Assembly: GCA_002261195.1 (NCBI GenBank)
Contig: MVBO01000056.1
Coordinates: 21,441-85,440 of the forward strand
DNA: 64,000 nt
DNA from: Bifiguratus adelaidae
Lineage: Eukaryota; Mucoromycota; Endogonomycetes; Endogonales
Direction: 5' to 3'
Each line of letters begins with the position of its first letter. Positions within the stretch are counted from its first letter, which is position 1. Positions 9,909-22,392 of this stretch are shown one piece after another. The translations under genes were made by a program, and so were the position numbers. The notes under the pieces were generated by a model. It ran no database searches and was not told the DNA's origin. It saw only the letters and a program-made list of their open reading frames with translations.

Positions 9909-12776
9909 ATGAATGAACCCCGCGTTTTTCCATCCCTCGGCTTTGGGGTTCTGGTTTCTGCCCGATTAATCCGCCTTGACATGGAGGACGATCAAGGCAT
10001 ACAACTACCTATGGACTTATCTGGAGACAGTGCTGATGGAGACGGTCCGCCAGGATTCTATAACAACTTCTTCACCAACACAATTTCGCTTCAATTCCTC
10101 GACACTAGTCATGACAAGAAGAAGCAAAAGACAAGCACGAAGAAGAGCGATGAGACCAAGACAGAAGGTAGGAAGGGTAGTAAACAGGGCCCTTCGCTCG
10201 TGCTCGGGGCGTGTCACCGGTGTCGTCGCATGAAGCGAAAGGTAGGTTGACGGATAAGACCGTGAGATGTTTTGGACTAACGTATTGGTGACTCTCATGG
10301 ATAGTGCGACAAAATGTATCCCACATGCAGGCAAGTATCTTGAAGCTAGACTCACCACTTTGGGGATACTAATACTCATACATTGCTTCTAGGCGCTGCT
10401 TCGTAACCAATAATGAATGGTAAGTCCTGTCGGCGACGCTATTTACGCTGGCTCTAACCTTGCGGCGCAGCACGTACGATGCGGTAAGCCCACTTAAAAA
10501 GCCAGAAACCAAAGCAATTGTCAATAAGGTCCGAGAACTGGAATCCATGATGCGCCTTCTGCAAGAGCAGATTAACAATATGTCCGACGAGGACGAGGAT
10601 GGTTCTGATGAGGAAATGAATGAAGCGACCAATGCCAGACCTCATATGACGCACCGATATGTGGATATGAATCAAAAGTTTCAAGATACAGTAGGGAACG
10701 ATGTCCAAGGATCCAAGCCAAAGCGGACGAGCGCTTTTGCGGAAGAGGACATGGTGGATGACGATGATGACAATGTCTGGATGAAGATGAATTTCGAAAT
10801 CAATAGCAATGACAACAATAGTGTCACTGAGGGAAGGGTGATACCGTCACCGGCACAACCCAAAAAGCGCTGGAACCTCAACATTACTCCTTCCGGTATC
10901 AATATCGACAGTAATGCCACTTCTATTGCCGAAATTTTGACACTGTTGATGAAGAGCATGGACTCGCTGTATCCATCGCCAGAAAGTAGTCTGATGCAGT
11001 TTTCCAACCGATACCAGGAGGATATGCGGGACGCAGACGACTCAGAGGAGACGGCAATCGCAAAGAGATCGTACGGTGGTCAGCCGATTCGTTTTTGGTA
11101 TCTGCATGGAGAAGGCTTTACTCTGCGCTTCCAAACAGTCCTCCTGCAGCCTGTAAACTTCAAGCCTGACAATCCTGGCTTCGACTATCCAATGTTTACA
11201 GCGCAAATGCTCGTTGGTCATACCATCGATATTTATCTTGCTTGCTTTTATCACTTTAAGCCCATGTTTCCAAACGACAAGTTCATCAACTACGTCCAGG
11301 ACTACATCACACCCTCCTCCAATCGCCCGCAACCTCCAGCCTCCGTAGTCATGCTCATGTATGCAATTTGTCCCTCGATTGCATCTCACACCTTCAAGTT
11401 CCATCAATCACACCTGTACTCGCACGGCCACACGCTCAACTTACAGCCTATGCAAAGTGATACCAGCAAGAGCGTGGTCGATGATTCGGTCATCTTTGGG
11501 GAGTGGTTTTATTCGCAAGCTCGTGACATGCTCACCGAGCTTTTCGACACCGAAGATCTTTGGGTAGCCACAGCGTTGCATCACATGGCAATCTATTGCT
11601 TGCATCGCAGCCGCGAGAGAGCTTTGAGATACCACGATATGTCTATTCGCGTTGCCATTGCCCTTGGTGCCAACACGAAGGAGGGCGTTTACGGTGACAT
11701 GTACGATAAGGAGTTTGGCAAACGTCTCTGGGTAAGTTTCATGGATTCATTGGTCGCATGTTTTTGTACTTGTGTTCATCATGACCCAGTGGGCCATTTG
11801 CAAATACTCCCACATGATCAGCTTCGTCGGTTACTCTGATCAACCGTCCGTCGTGCGTCAAATTGACATTCCAGAGCCAGTGCCCATGGAAAGAGAAGAC
11901 GCTAAAGCGCGCCTAGCCATCGAAGCCACAAATATCATCTACCGATTTTCCTTCTTGATGGACGACATTTCGAAAGTATCCAACAATATGGATATGACTG
12001 CGCTGTCGGATCGATGCCTACGGCGTCTCGAAGAAATTGAAACCTCCATACCGATTTATCTCCGCTACGATGATGCACTGCCATCGCCAGCCACACCTCA
12101 AGCTAACCCAACACCCGCCGGGCCGCGCGATGATCCATCTCTTCATCACGATCTCGAGACCTTCCAATCGGCATTTGCACTCTATATCCGGCTTTGGTAT
12201 CATTTGTGCATCATCACGATGAACCGACACATCCTCACAACCTATCCAAGGCAGGATGATCCGTCTGGCTTGGAAGCTTGGACTATTTGTGTGAACTCGG
12301 CATATCGCCTTGTTGAATTATTCGAAAAGATATATGTCGTCAACAGCTCGCGCCTGTGCTTTGACGATGCGTACGATGCCTGGTATTCTTGCACCTTGTC
12401 CATGGTGACCGATGTCCTGTTGCGAGATGCCAAAGTAGGATCGCCCGTAGACAGTCCATCACAGACACCCTTGCTGAACATGTTGCGAGATCCAGCATCC
12501 GTGGACGACGCCATCTTTTCGCCAGGATCACCCAACGCCCCTATCCATTCGCTCTTTCGAACCTCGTCCTTTGCCGAACGGAAACCCAGCATTACTCATC
12601 TTACGTCTCCAACGCGAGCGCTCTCTGCTCGCTATCTCAAACGTGTACTCAACGTGTTTCGATCAGGCGCTCTGCAAAAGCGGACCTTGTACGGTCAAAT
12701 GTCCTACGGCCGCTATGTCGAAATTCTCGAAAGGATGCTCCACGAACGCGGATTCCCGACAGAACCCACGGATTGA
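9909..12776 (+). CDS. Zn2Cys6 transcription factor with fungal-specific regulatory domain
   Basis: A nuclear DNA-binding regulator of about 877 residues. Exons are 9909-10241, 10305-10330, 10393-10419, 10471-11731 and 11790-12776. The binuclear zinc cluster has spacing C-x2-C-x6-C-x6-C-x2-C-x6-C, starting ACHRCRRMKRKC. It is assembled from four exons, two of them only 26 and 27 nt long. The second intron (10331-10392) has a GC donor. After the cluster come a short leucine-containing coiled coil, an acidic linker and the middle-homology (fungal_trans) domain, seen around HHMAIYCLHRSRERA and FGKRLWWAI. The start could also be the in-frame ATG at 9981. Target genes are unknown. Confidence 0.9.
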
Positions 12777-12801
12777 AAGTGTTATTGTCTAATGATGTAA
12801 T

Positions 12802-13219
12802 CTATTGTACAGTATGTATGCCTAATTGCTCTTCAAGTTGCTTTCGAATCTCGTCAGAGTGCTTGTTGGCCACGTTGAGCGTTTTGGAGGGTGCATCGGC
12901 TAGAGCGAAAAATAAAGGAGGTTGAGCGTCAGTGAGCGTGTCATGGGCATCATCACTCACCGTATTCGACAGTCAACGTTGGATCAAGTGCAGGATCCCT
13001 TAATGTCACCAATCGAATAGCCACCGAGGGATTCGTATATTGAATCTGTTGCAATTGCCGTCTCATGTGTCTATGTCCCGCATCAGGCCGTGATCCACCA
13101 CGATCTCTTCACAAGTGCACTTACTTGGCTCCAGCTCCCGCATGCTTACCCTTCACGGCAAAGGCAAGCTCAATGGCCTTGACTCGAGAAGGTAATGTCT
13201 TGCCAGCCGTAAAGTGCAT
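12802..13219 (-). CDS. Mitochondrial ribosomal protein of the L51/S25/CI-B8 fold (mS25/mL61-like)
   Basis: A small three-exon gene (complement 13125-13219, 12961-13070, 12802-12899) whose frame closes exactly to 100 residues. The core reads QLQQIQYTNPSVAIRL, close to the QIQYKNP-type signature of animal MRPS25, and the order of the rest fits this thioredoxin-like fold, which yeast Mrp49 and complex I subunit B8 also use. The basic, short N-terminus suits mitochondrial import. Which of mS25, mL61 or B8 it is cannot be settled by eye. It is head-to-head with MCP1, only 16 bp between the two start codons. Confidence 0.75.
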
Positions 13220-13235
13220 TGTCCACTCTCAAAAT

Positions 13236-14036
13236 ATGTACAAGGTCTATGGCGTCCTGAGTGACATTCAAGCTTACTCGGCGCTTGGCTTTTCTGTCTT
13301 TTTGGCGACCCATGCGACTCAAGTAGCACTAGCGAACGTGGGTGTGGACGTGGCCAACAACTGGCTCTTGTTGGGACGTCCATTGTATCAAGACCGGCTG
13401 ATTGAGAATGTGGTGGTCATTGGTGGTGTCACGGCACATGTGGCAGCTGGCGTTGCCAAAGCATGCATGAGACGACCCAAGTATCAAGTAGTGGATCTGG
13501 AAGGTGACTTGACACGCTATGCCGTCGTTGAATCGGATGAAGCCTTGCGACTCGCTGAAGAAGGACGTGTGAATACCGTCATTTCGCAAGGTGCGCGGAA
13601 GCGGATATCGATGCTGCTACCGGGCCATCGTGTGATAGGATACATGCTGATACCTGTTCTACTCGGTCACTATATCATCACCCGAGCCGCGCCGCTGAGA
13701 TACTTTGGCGATTCGGCCTTTCTCGACTTTTCCTACATCTCTCTCGGGTTACAGACCCATCCGAGACTCTTTGGTGGACTCCAGGTGGCCTTGGTCGGTC
13801 TCGGCATGTACCATGTCTGTAGTGGAACAGCCACGATATGGAAGCGCGTCTTTGGTGGACGATCGCGCGCCACATCTAGCATCAAGCATTCATACCGCCC
13901 GCTCCATGGTGTCCAATATGCCGCCTTCGTGTCCTTGACCTCGCTCCTTCTTGGAGGGTTATACATGATGGGAAAGCAACGCAAGATCCCTTTGCGGTAC
14001 GAATACCTTGCCGTGTTGAAAACATTGGGGTTATAA
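13236..14036 (+). CDS. MCP1: Mcp1-type mitochondrial outer-membrane protein (DUF1691/MCP1 TM)
   Basis: An intronless gene of 266 codons starting MYKVYGVLSDIQAYSALGF. A longer reading from 13065 would run antisense through the ribosomal-protein exons and is rejected. Five hydrophobic helices are visible, with His residues near helix ends (FLATHATQVAL, GGVTAHVAAGV, LLPGHRVIGYM, VGLGMYHVCSG), as in the Mcp1 family. In yeast Mcp1 recruits the lipid-transfer protein Vps13 to mitochondria and its overexpression bypasses loss of ER-mitochondria contacts. It shares an extremely short divergent promoter with a mitochondrial ribosomal protein gene. Confidence 0.82.
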   Translation: MYKVYGVLSDIQAYSALGFSVFLATHATQVALANVGVDVANNWLLLGRPLYQDRLIENVVVIGGVTAHVAAGVAKACMRRPKYQVVDLEGDLTRYAVVESDEALRLAEEGRVNTVISQGARKRISMLLPGHRVIGYMLIPVLLGHYIITRAAPLRYFGDSAFLDFSYISLGLQTHPRLFGGLQVALVGLGMYHVCSGTATIWKRVFGGRSRATSSIKHSYRPLHGVQYAAFVSLTSLLLGGLYMMGKQRKIPLRYEYLAVLKTLGL

Positions 14037-14492
14037 TGTACATATATACATCAAAAGGAACGTTGCTTGTCCAATCTATCCTTGACCAATGCAAGTGGTA
14101 GGTCATCGTCCATGTCCGATGCAATCGATGAGACTGGACTAGCCGATCGAGAAACTTTCCAACGCGGTTGATACACTTGACGAGGCGAAGGGAGCTTGAG
14201 ATTGTCCATGGGTGTAGAGAAAAAGAGCAATGCCCAACCGTGAATAGGAGGTGTGAATTCCCAGGAGATGACAAGGAGCCGTACACCAATGACGCACTTT
14301 TTCTGTTTCCCCAAATATGACCTAGTCCGTGAGCAAGTAAGAAGATCAGTATCTGCAGCTACGCATATGGGCGTGTCTTCTTCAATGGCTCTCTGCTCCG
14401 TTTCCTTGCCTCTCTCTCTGCCCTTGTAGTGTCTATTGTCTCTGCAGTAAATTAAGCGCCTCTTATTTTGATTGTGCTAGGATGCCAAAGGT
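14037..14492. other. Intergenic stretch between MCP1 and CYR1; weak minus-strand ORF only
   Basis: It should hold the MCP1 3' end and the CYR1 promoter. A CT-rich stretch lies around 14390-14450. A minus-strand open frame at 14051-14209 (52 codons from an ATG, starting MDNLKLPSPRQ) has a charged, Ser-rich sequence. I could not link it to a family or to a convincing upstream exon, so I do not call it a gene. Confidence 0.4.
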
Positions 14493-17400
14493 ATGCATCG
14501 CGAGACGCGATCGAATTCAGTAAGCTCAGACTCCACGACGCACTCTCGCTCTACTCATCACTTTCCTTCACTGCTACGGAAACGCAAGACATCACATGAC
14601 GGGACAGGATCGCTCATTGCACGGGTATTTCACAGTTCGCGTCCATCGTCGCCAGACAGAGAACTGAGGAATCCGCTTGAACGCCATGGTTCTGCATCGT
14701 TGTTCACGTCTCTACTACCGCTTCACAAGTCGTCTGTGAGCAACCTGAATAGTGAACGAAGCTCAGAGATCTCGATGGACAGTAACAACACGGGTACCGC
14801 CGACAGTCACTCTGCGACGTCGCGTACGATTTCTTTTGGCACGTCTCAGGCGACTGCTCCTCTTCACTTACCTGCGTCTTCCACGGGAAGTGTTGTCAAG
14901 GAACTGAGTTTGGATACCTCTGATAATATCCATGAGCCAGACTGGACAAGGCCACACGATACAAAGACGGATGTCAATGATAGCAATGTGGATGTTTATG
15001 GCGTTGGAAGGCGTCCGTCGATCATGGATCAACAAAGCATTGCTGGAAGTGACCACTCAGAGATTGTGCCATTCGATTCTGCTCCTCATTCAGCATTAAA
15101 CATGTCCAAGCAAGAGAGGCTGCCGGATAGCACACCGGCTTTGCCTCCATCACCTGGAATGCCGCGGGGCAAGAAGGAAAAGAAAGGCTTGTTTCCCTTC
15201 CGAAGGAAAAAGAGCAAGGACAAGGAAGAAGATGGTGAGTTTGCAAGATAAGGAGATGACATGAGCGCCATTGACGCTACTTCTGCCTTAGATCATTATC
15301 GAGAAATACCCCGGAGCTTTCCTCGGAAGCTGAGTGACGATGCGGCGTCTCCTACTTCATCTTTGGATTCACCTGCCAATTCCATTCGGTTACCACCTTC
15401 ATCTTCCACTCCAGAGCCTGGAAAACGCAAGCTCAACAAAGCTTATACTTCCAGCGCAGCACCATCTCAACCTCAAATCAACAACTACATGTACTACATG
15501 TACTACCGCGCTCCCCTTTCTTCTAGCTCGGTTCAACCTAGTGGACGTGGGCGATTCTTTCGACACGACTTTCTTGACAACCGATCTCCTAAGTCTCCCC
15601 TCGCGATTGACACCGACTTTGAACATATGGAAGGTATCGTCAACTCAAATGCGGATCTGCATCTCGACGAAAGTAGTGCCAATCGCGTATTGTCATATTC
15701 ATTCTTCAAGGATTCATCCAGTTTCCTGGTGGACCCCACGTCCAAAAGAATGGACCGAGTAGCGAGCGAAAGTAGCTTTATGGATTTGTCGCAGTTGCAA
15801 GAACACCAAAAGAGGCTGCACGAATCTGCCCAAAAGAGTATGAGAGCCGCGAATGAGGTGGACAAGACGTCCGTATCTCAGCAGACGCTCAGTCTTCCCG
15901 TACCAGCCCACGGTACGGCCGCGTGGGCGCCTCCCGAATCTTGGGCAGTCCAGCCAGTGGGCTATCTGGGCCCGTTGGGACCTGCAGAACTGCGAAAGGA
16001 GTCTCAAGACTCGGAAATCGAAGAAAGCAAATTTGACTACAATCTCAACATGCAAGATTACACCATCCGCATCTTCCGACCTGATACAACCTTTACCGTC
16101 CTTTCCTGTCCTCTTTCCACATCTACCGCTGACATCATTCAAATGCTTGCCAAAAAGTATTTCCTCCAAGATACTACACGCTATAATTTGTATATTAAGT
16201 ATCACGAAACGGAGCGGGCTCTGATGCCCACTGAACGCCCATTGCTGATGCAAAAGACACTCTTGGAGCAGATGGGGTACACCGACCTAGACCGGTTGGA
16301 AGACTTGGGAAGGGAGGACAATTCGTATCTTGTTCGCTTCACATTCAGACCAGCTGCAGCCCGGACGGTGCCTACTGAAGAGGAAGTGGATTTCGGCAAT
16401 TACGAGCATGTGGACTTGCAATTGAGGAACCTTCGAACCATACCAATCTTCCTTTACAATCAAGCTAATGTCATTGTATCACTCAATGTTTCTCGCAACT
16501 GGTTTATAGCCTTGCCCATGGATTTCGTGCAACTGTGCAGTAGCCTACGGGAGCTCACGCTATGTTTCAACGACTTCTCGCAAATACCTGCCTCCATCCG
16601 CTACATCGCCACTTTGGAACGTCTTAATATTGCAAACAACAAAGTCAAAGAGCTTGATCACGCCCATTTGGAAGAATTGCCGAATTTGCGCTCGTTGGAA
16701 GTCAGCAATAACCAGCTGAAGGACCTTCCGAAGGGATTTGCCAATATGAAGAATCTTCGCTTCCTCAGTATCGCCAACAACTACTTTACCGAATTTCCGA
16801 AAATTTTGTGCGAAATCCCAAGTCTGGAGGATCTTGATATCAGCTTCAACAAAATATCCTCTCTCCCGGATGAATCAAGCAAGATGGAAAGTTTGCGGAG
16901 TTTCCGGGCCGTTGCAAACGAACTCGCTGGCGAGTTACCAGCCTCTTGGAGCGAACTCGAGCATCTTCGAGAAGTGGATATTCGCCAAAACGCCATCACC
17001 TCTCTCACCACACTTTCCGCTGTCTTATCCCTTCAAAAGCTCACGTGCGATTACAATGCCGTTAGCGTCGTGCAGACAGAATTTCCCAATTTATGCACTC
17101 TCAAGGCCTCCAAAAACCATCTCACTCAATTCAAGCTCTCGCCCAACGTCCCTTCCATTGCTGGTTTCCCAAGCTTAACAGGCAGCGTTTTGACAAATCT
17201 TAATTTGTCAGGGTGCAAGCTCTCGACGCTGTCGGATGAACTTTTGGCCACGGCGACAGCTATCGAAGTTTTGATCCTAGACAACAACTTTCTGACGGCA
17301 ATCCCCAAGACGATCTCCCATCTTCACAAATTGGGCAAATTGAGCGTTCAAAATAACGAGCTTGCCGATATACCGTTCGAGATATCTCATCTCGCTGATT

Positions 17401-20400
17401 TACGAATACTGGATCTCCAGCAGAACAACCTGAAAACCTTACCCAAGGAAATCTGGCTTTGCCCAGCGCTTCAGTCGTTGAATTGTTCCTCCAACCTGCT
17501 TACGGCTTTCCCGAAACCTATAAGTGCGGTTGGCGTGCAATTAAGTACGACCGGAGGATTTGCGGAGTACCAAACCACCATTCCAACTGAAGCATTTCCG
17601 GAACCCGTCATGGGCACCAATTCGGGTCAAGGCATTGTCGATATGGAAACCGTCACGCCAGAGACCGAAGCAGCCACCAAGATCGATTCCTTCTTGACAT
17701 TCAATCCCCCATCCTTTTTTTCAAGTCCGCGTAATCATCCTCCTCCCGTTACTCTTACTCTTCGAAATCTTGCACTTGGCGATAATCGATTCACCGATGA
17801 AGTTTTCGGACCGCTATCACTTTTCTCGGAGCTACGGTCTCTCAACCTCAGTTTCAACGATATGTACGAAATTCCACCGGAAGGCCTTTGTCATCATCAT
17901 TTGCACGAGCTCTATCTCTCTGGCAATCATCTTTCGTCCTTGCCAGCGGATGACATTGAAAAGTTGTCGCATTTGCGCGTGTTGCACCTCAATGGCAACA
18001 AGTTACAAACGTTGCCTGCGGAATTGGGCAAGCTGCGCAAATTGCAAGTGCTGGATGTTGGCAGCAACATGTTAAAGTACAATATTGCCAATTGGCCCTA
18101 TGATTGGAATTGGTGAGTGACTTTCTTAATACCAGCCTAGACGTACTCATGTGTGCATAGGAATTGGAATTTGGCTCTAAAGTACCTTAACTTTTCTGGC
18201 AACAAACGCTTCGAAATCAAACAAAGTCACAACGACTTGAACGGCCCAAGAGATCGCAATCTGTCTGACTTTAGCGCCTTGCGGAAGCTTCGCGTTTTGG
18301 GACTTATGGACGTGACAATCCTTGTTAGTCCTCCGGATGAAGCCATTGACCGGCGAATACGAACCTCACCTTCGGAGGTGAACAACTTGGCGTACGGCAT
18401 CGCTGACTGGCTTGGATTCGATGATCGGTTGACGTCTTGGGATCTGGTGATACCGCGTTTTCGAGGTCGTGATGACGAATGTCTCTTTGGGCTTTTCGAT
18501 AGCAAGTCTGGTGTTAAGGACGGCAATCCCGTCAATGCTTTCCTCAATACCTATCTTTCCTCGCATTTGCACACTGAGTTACGAAAGCTCAAGCATGACG
18601 AGACGGTCGTGGCAGCTCTACGTAGGACATTCTTGGGCTTGGAACGTGATCTAGGGTTCTCGGATATTGCTTCCATCAATGTCGGCGCATCGGCCGTGGT
18701 TTGCTATATTGCTGGCAAAACGCTCTATGCGGCGAATATTGGCGATGCCCTCGCCGTTCTCTCACGGGATGGCGGATCGGCGGTGGAAATCTCACAAAAG
18801 CATATCGCGCTCAACCCGAGCGAGACATCTCGTATACGACAAGCGGGCGGTTACGTATCCACAACAGGCTTGCTCAACGATGAATTGGCAGTATCCCGAA
18901 ACTTTGGTCACTTCCATCTCAATCCAGTCCTTAATGCCAACCCTTATATTTCCGCGATTGAATTGTCGGAACAGGATGAATTTGTGATACTGGCCAATCG
19001 TGGCCTCTGGGACCGTGTCTCTTACCAGCAAGCTGTCGACATCTGCGTCTCCGAAAAGGATGATCTCTTGTTCGCCGCTCAGAAGCTGCGTGACTTTGCT
19101 ATCACCTACGGTGCCGACGATAGCATCATGGTCATGGTCATTGGAGTTGGAGACATCTTTGATAGCAACAACCGCAGATTGAGGACATCAAGAGGGGGAA
19201 GCGGTGGCAATCGAATAGCCTTTGGCAACGAAATCAGCATGGATGAGATGAACTGTGGACTGGTCCTTTCCAAGAAGGTTCGACGTGGCAAGGATGAGAT
19301 GCCTGGAGACTCCGTAAGTGACACTATGAATGCCGTGGTATTTGAGCTAAACGCGGGTTTAGACCTTGGCTCGATTGCCCAGAGAAGTAGCACCGCCTAT
19401 TGGACAAGTTGCAATTTGCTTCACCGACATCAAGAATTCAACCTTCTTGTGGGAAACTCAACCCATCGCCATGCGATCGGCAATCAAGACGCACAACTCT
19501 TTGCTCCGTCGCCAGCTCCGAAGCGTTGGTGGTTATGAGGTCAAGACGGAAGGTGATGCCTTTATGGTGTGCTTTTCGTCTGTTACTTCAGCGCTCTTGT
19601 GGTGTTTCACAGTTCAACTTCAGCTTCTCGAAGCCGACTGGCCAACGGAAATTCTGGAGTCGGAGGACGGACGACCCATTGTAGTGGATGGTCATGTCCT
19701 TTATCGTGGACTTTCGGTTCGGATGGGTGTTCATTGGGGTTCACCGGTATGGGAAATCGATCCCATCACAAAGCGCATGGATTACTTTGGACCGGTCGTC
19801 AATCGCGCCAGTAGAGTCTGCAGCGCGGCAGACGGTGGCCAGATCTGTGTGTCGTCCGATGTCATCATGTCCCTCAAGAAACACCATGGCCTCTACGAGA
19901 AGACGGTGGACGACGTTGGAGATGACATCAGTGGACGGACGGCCCGAGATGTACTGTCACTTCGCAAATTGGGCTTCAGTGTACGCGAGATTGGCGAAAG
20001 GAAATTGAAGGGTCTCGAAACAGCTGAAATGTTGAGTATGGTGCTTCCCAAACAGCTAACGCAGCGATGGGAGCTCGACAAGTCCAAGTTTGTGGCCAGC
20101 GTTTCCAATACGTCCGGACTCATTGCACCTGCCAGTGAAGCCGAACATAGCATCAAAGTCGATCAGCATCCGCATAGGATTGATGCTGCCCTGGTACGCA
20201 CAGTTGGCCGCCTGTGTCTGCGGTTAGAGTATCTTGCCTCCGGACAAGCAAGAAATGGATCTTCGCAAAACCTCAAATACCTCATTTCTCTGATGGATAC
20301 CCATGTGAGAGACGATGCGGACGAAGAAGATTTATACAGAATCCTAGAAAATGTTGTTACTCGTATTGAGGTAAGGACTCGACAAGAGCATATTGACAGT

Positions 20401-20570
20401 TCTCTTACACTTCTGCGCAGAATGCTACATCGAGCCTCTATCTGTCACGTATGGGAGGCTTTGCGGATGTGTTGGAGAAATTGAGTACTGCGGTAGAGCT
20501 TGATCCAACTTACCTTTTGAAGGCGCTGCAGATTTACGTGCAAACGCTTTCTGAACCCATCATTGCATAG
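14493..20570 (+). CDS. CYR1: Adenylate cyclase (RA - LRR - PP2C-like - class III cyclase)
   Basis: Makes cAMP for the PKA pathway, controlled by Ras. Five exons (14493-15234, 15292-18112, 18161-19313, 19363-20370, 20421-20570) give 1957 residues, the usual fungal size. Order: Ser-rich N-terminus; Ras-association domain at about 500-600; leucine-rich repeats at about 615-1230; a PP2C-like domain at about 1255-1520; catalytic domain at about 1580-1800 with CFTDIKNST, KTEGDAFMVCF and YFGPVVNRASRVCSAADGG; then a C-terminal segment of the kind that binds cyclase-associated protein in yeast. The PP2C part has DSKSG where active phosphatases have DGHGG and GADDS for the usual DN motif, so it is probably not catalytic. 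Confidence 0.97.
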
Positions 20571-21357
20571 ATCCACTGTAAATATATAAGCACTTCACTA
20601 GCACTGATATTTCACCTACTCTTATGGCGGCTACCTAATCACGGTGACAACCAGGAATCTCTGCATAGGCTCTTTAAGGATAGGGCATTACGAACACACT
20701 TTCCATGAGCAGTTTACAAGCGACGCAGGGTAGCCTTGATTCCAATCCCTCGTTACGTCATAAAACGGGTCCTCTTCCTTATCCACAGAGTCTGGCTCAA
20801 TTCAATACACTCGAAGACCTTATCTGATAACATCGGCGGTCACTCAGATGGAGACACTCACATTGCCAAGGAATGTTCGAGAGTTTCGCCGGCGCACCGT
20901 TTGCGGATGGTGTTTTTTTGCCTTTGCGATTAGTTCACGTTCAAATCAATGACTTGCTTCACCAACCAAGAATACTATATAAGACCATGCCTTGGGATTT
21001 CACCTTCACGTTTTTTCTATTATTAGAGAGTCGCGTCTTGTATTCGTCCATCCGTATATTACCCCTACATGTACCAAGACAAGGAATGTTCCCAAAATGA
21101 AGCTGAGAATAGTCGACGCCTTGCTTGTTTTCCTTTTAAGGAAATGAAAGATACCTTACACTGCTTCTGATTGGCTATATTTCTCGGCCGTGTCGTCTCG
21201 GAACGCTCGATAGCTATTTTTGTACACTGCTTCCATTTGTGTAAAGCAAACAATAGACCCTTTGCATGCAGGGAACGAGTCCGGTAAAGAAAATGTATAT
21301 AAGAGATGTCTGGCGAACGTCCAAACATCACCAATAAATCAAACTCTCACAATCAAC
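20571..21357. other. Intergenic region with a TATA element before the cysteine-rich repeat gene
   Basis: There is no convincing coding frame, RNA gene or repeat. A TATATAAG box is present at about 21296-21303, some 55-60 bp before the ATG of the next gene, followed by a pyrimidine/A-rich leader. This implies that the decayed gene downstream once had a strong promoter. Confidence 0.5.
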
Positions 21358-22334
21358 ATGGTTCACATCACAAAAATCCTTGGTCTTGCTTCCATGAGGC
21401 TCAGGGCTGTCAGCGCCGCTCCCTCTTTCGAGAGGAGAACCTCAGATCCTCAAGATGGCAACTGTCAAGCTTACTACTCTTGCCTCGACAAGACTGACAT
21501 CTGACGTGCCGGTGACCGATCCAAGTGCTACAACAGCTATCCTCGTGACAACTATCTCTTCCCCGACCAACACTACAAGCTCACAGACATCAGATCTCTT
21601 CCTGATGATCAATGCTCGCAATTCTATGCTTTCTTGGCTCAAAACACCATGGCCGATCGGAGGGCCCGCGAATTCTGCTCCAACAACCGCAAGAGCGTTG
21701 GATGTTACAAGGAAGGTCAACACTTCGGGGAATACAATGACTGCAAGGATAACGATACCTGCTTGAATTCCAAAGAGCTCAACGATAATCGTGGTCGGGA
21801 GTACTGCTACAACAACCGTGATAACAATGGTTGTGATCGTGCCGACGACTACTTAGGGGCAAGACAACGATGACAGTAAGCCGAAGGGTGATTGTGATTG
21901 CGACCCTACTACAAGTGCTTGGACAAGACCGATCTGGAGGACTCTGGTGCACGTCTTCACTGCTGGGCCACAAACTTCCATGACAACTGCCAAGATACCG
22001 ATGCTCACCACAAGGCCAAGACTGACAAGAATTGTGACGCTTACTAAGGCTGCTTGAAGAAGACTGATCGGAGCTGATGACATTACCCGCCAACAATGCT
22101 ACCGATCTTTTTGGTGGTGCAGGCTGCAAGTACAGTGACAAGTACTACAAGGGTAACAACTGCGGCGCTTACTATGCTTGCTTGCGCAACACCTCTCCGA
22201 ACGACAATGCTGGTCGTCAGTTCTGCTTCCCCAACCCAAATGGTCAAGGATGTGTGGCAACAGCGACAACTATCACAGTTGATTGTATTTACAATGTTGG
22301 TCAAGATAAAAAGCCTTTGCCACCTGTCGCATAG
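21358..22334 (+). pseudogene. Decayed secreted cysteine-rich repeat protein
   Basis: The frame opens with a possible signal peptide (MVHITKILGLASM, then A/V/S-rich), followed by about six diverged units of roughly 40 residues. Each unit carries a core like C-x2-YY-x-C-L-x-KT, then AR or GR, then x2-C, and a further Cys. Examples are NCQAYYSCLDKTD, YYKCLDKTDLEDSGAR and NCGAYYACLRNTS. One frame holds the repeats from 21358 to about 22070 but is cut by TGA 21502, TGA 21871, TAA 21877, TGA 21889, TGA 21895, TAA 22045 and TGA 22075/22078. The last unit lies in another frame. No intron model removes the stops. I do not recognise the family; a secreted wall or effector-like protein is a guess. Confidence 0.65.
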
Positions 22335-22392
22335 GAGTACACTAGAAACGTGAATAAATGGAAAATCAAAACATGCATTCCTTCCGTTTCTG

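Noticed and set aside
13065-13235. N-terminal extension of Mcp1 from an ATG at 13065
   Set aside because: The stretch is antisense to coding exons of the ribosomal-protein gene and reads as Pro/Cys-rich noise; Mcp1 homology begins near 13236.
22077-22334. Short independent secreted protein from an internal ATG at 22077
   Set aside because: It lacks a signal peptide, and its repeat unit matches those upstream; it is the last unit of the decayed repeat gene in a shifted frame.
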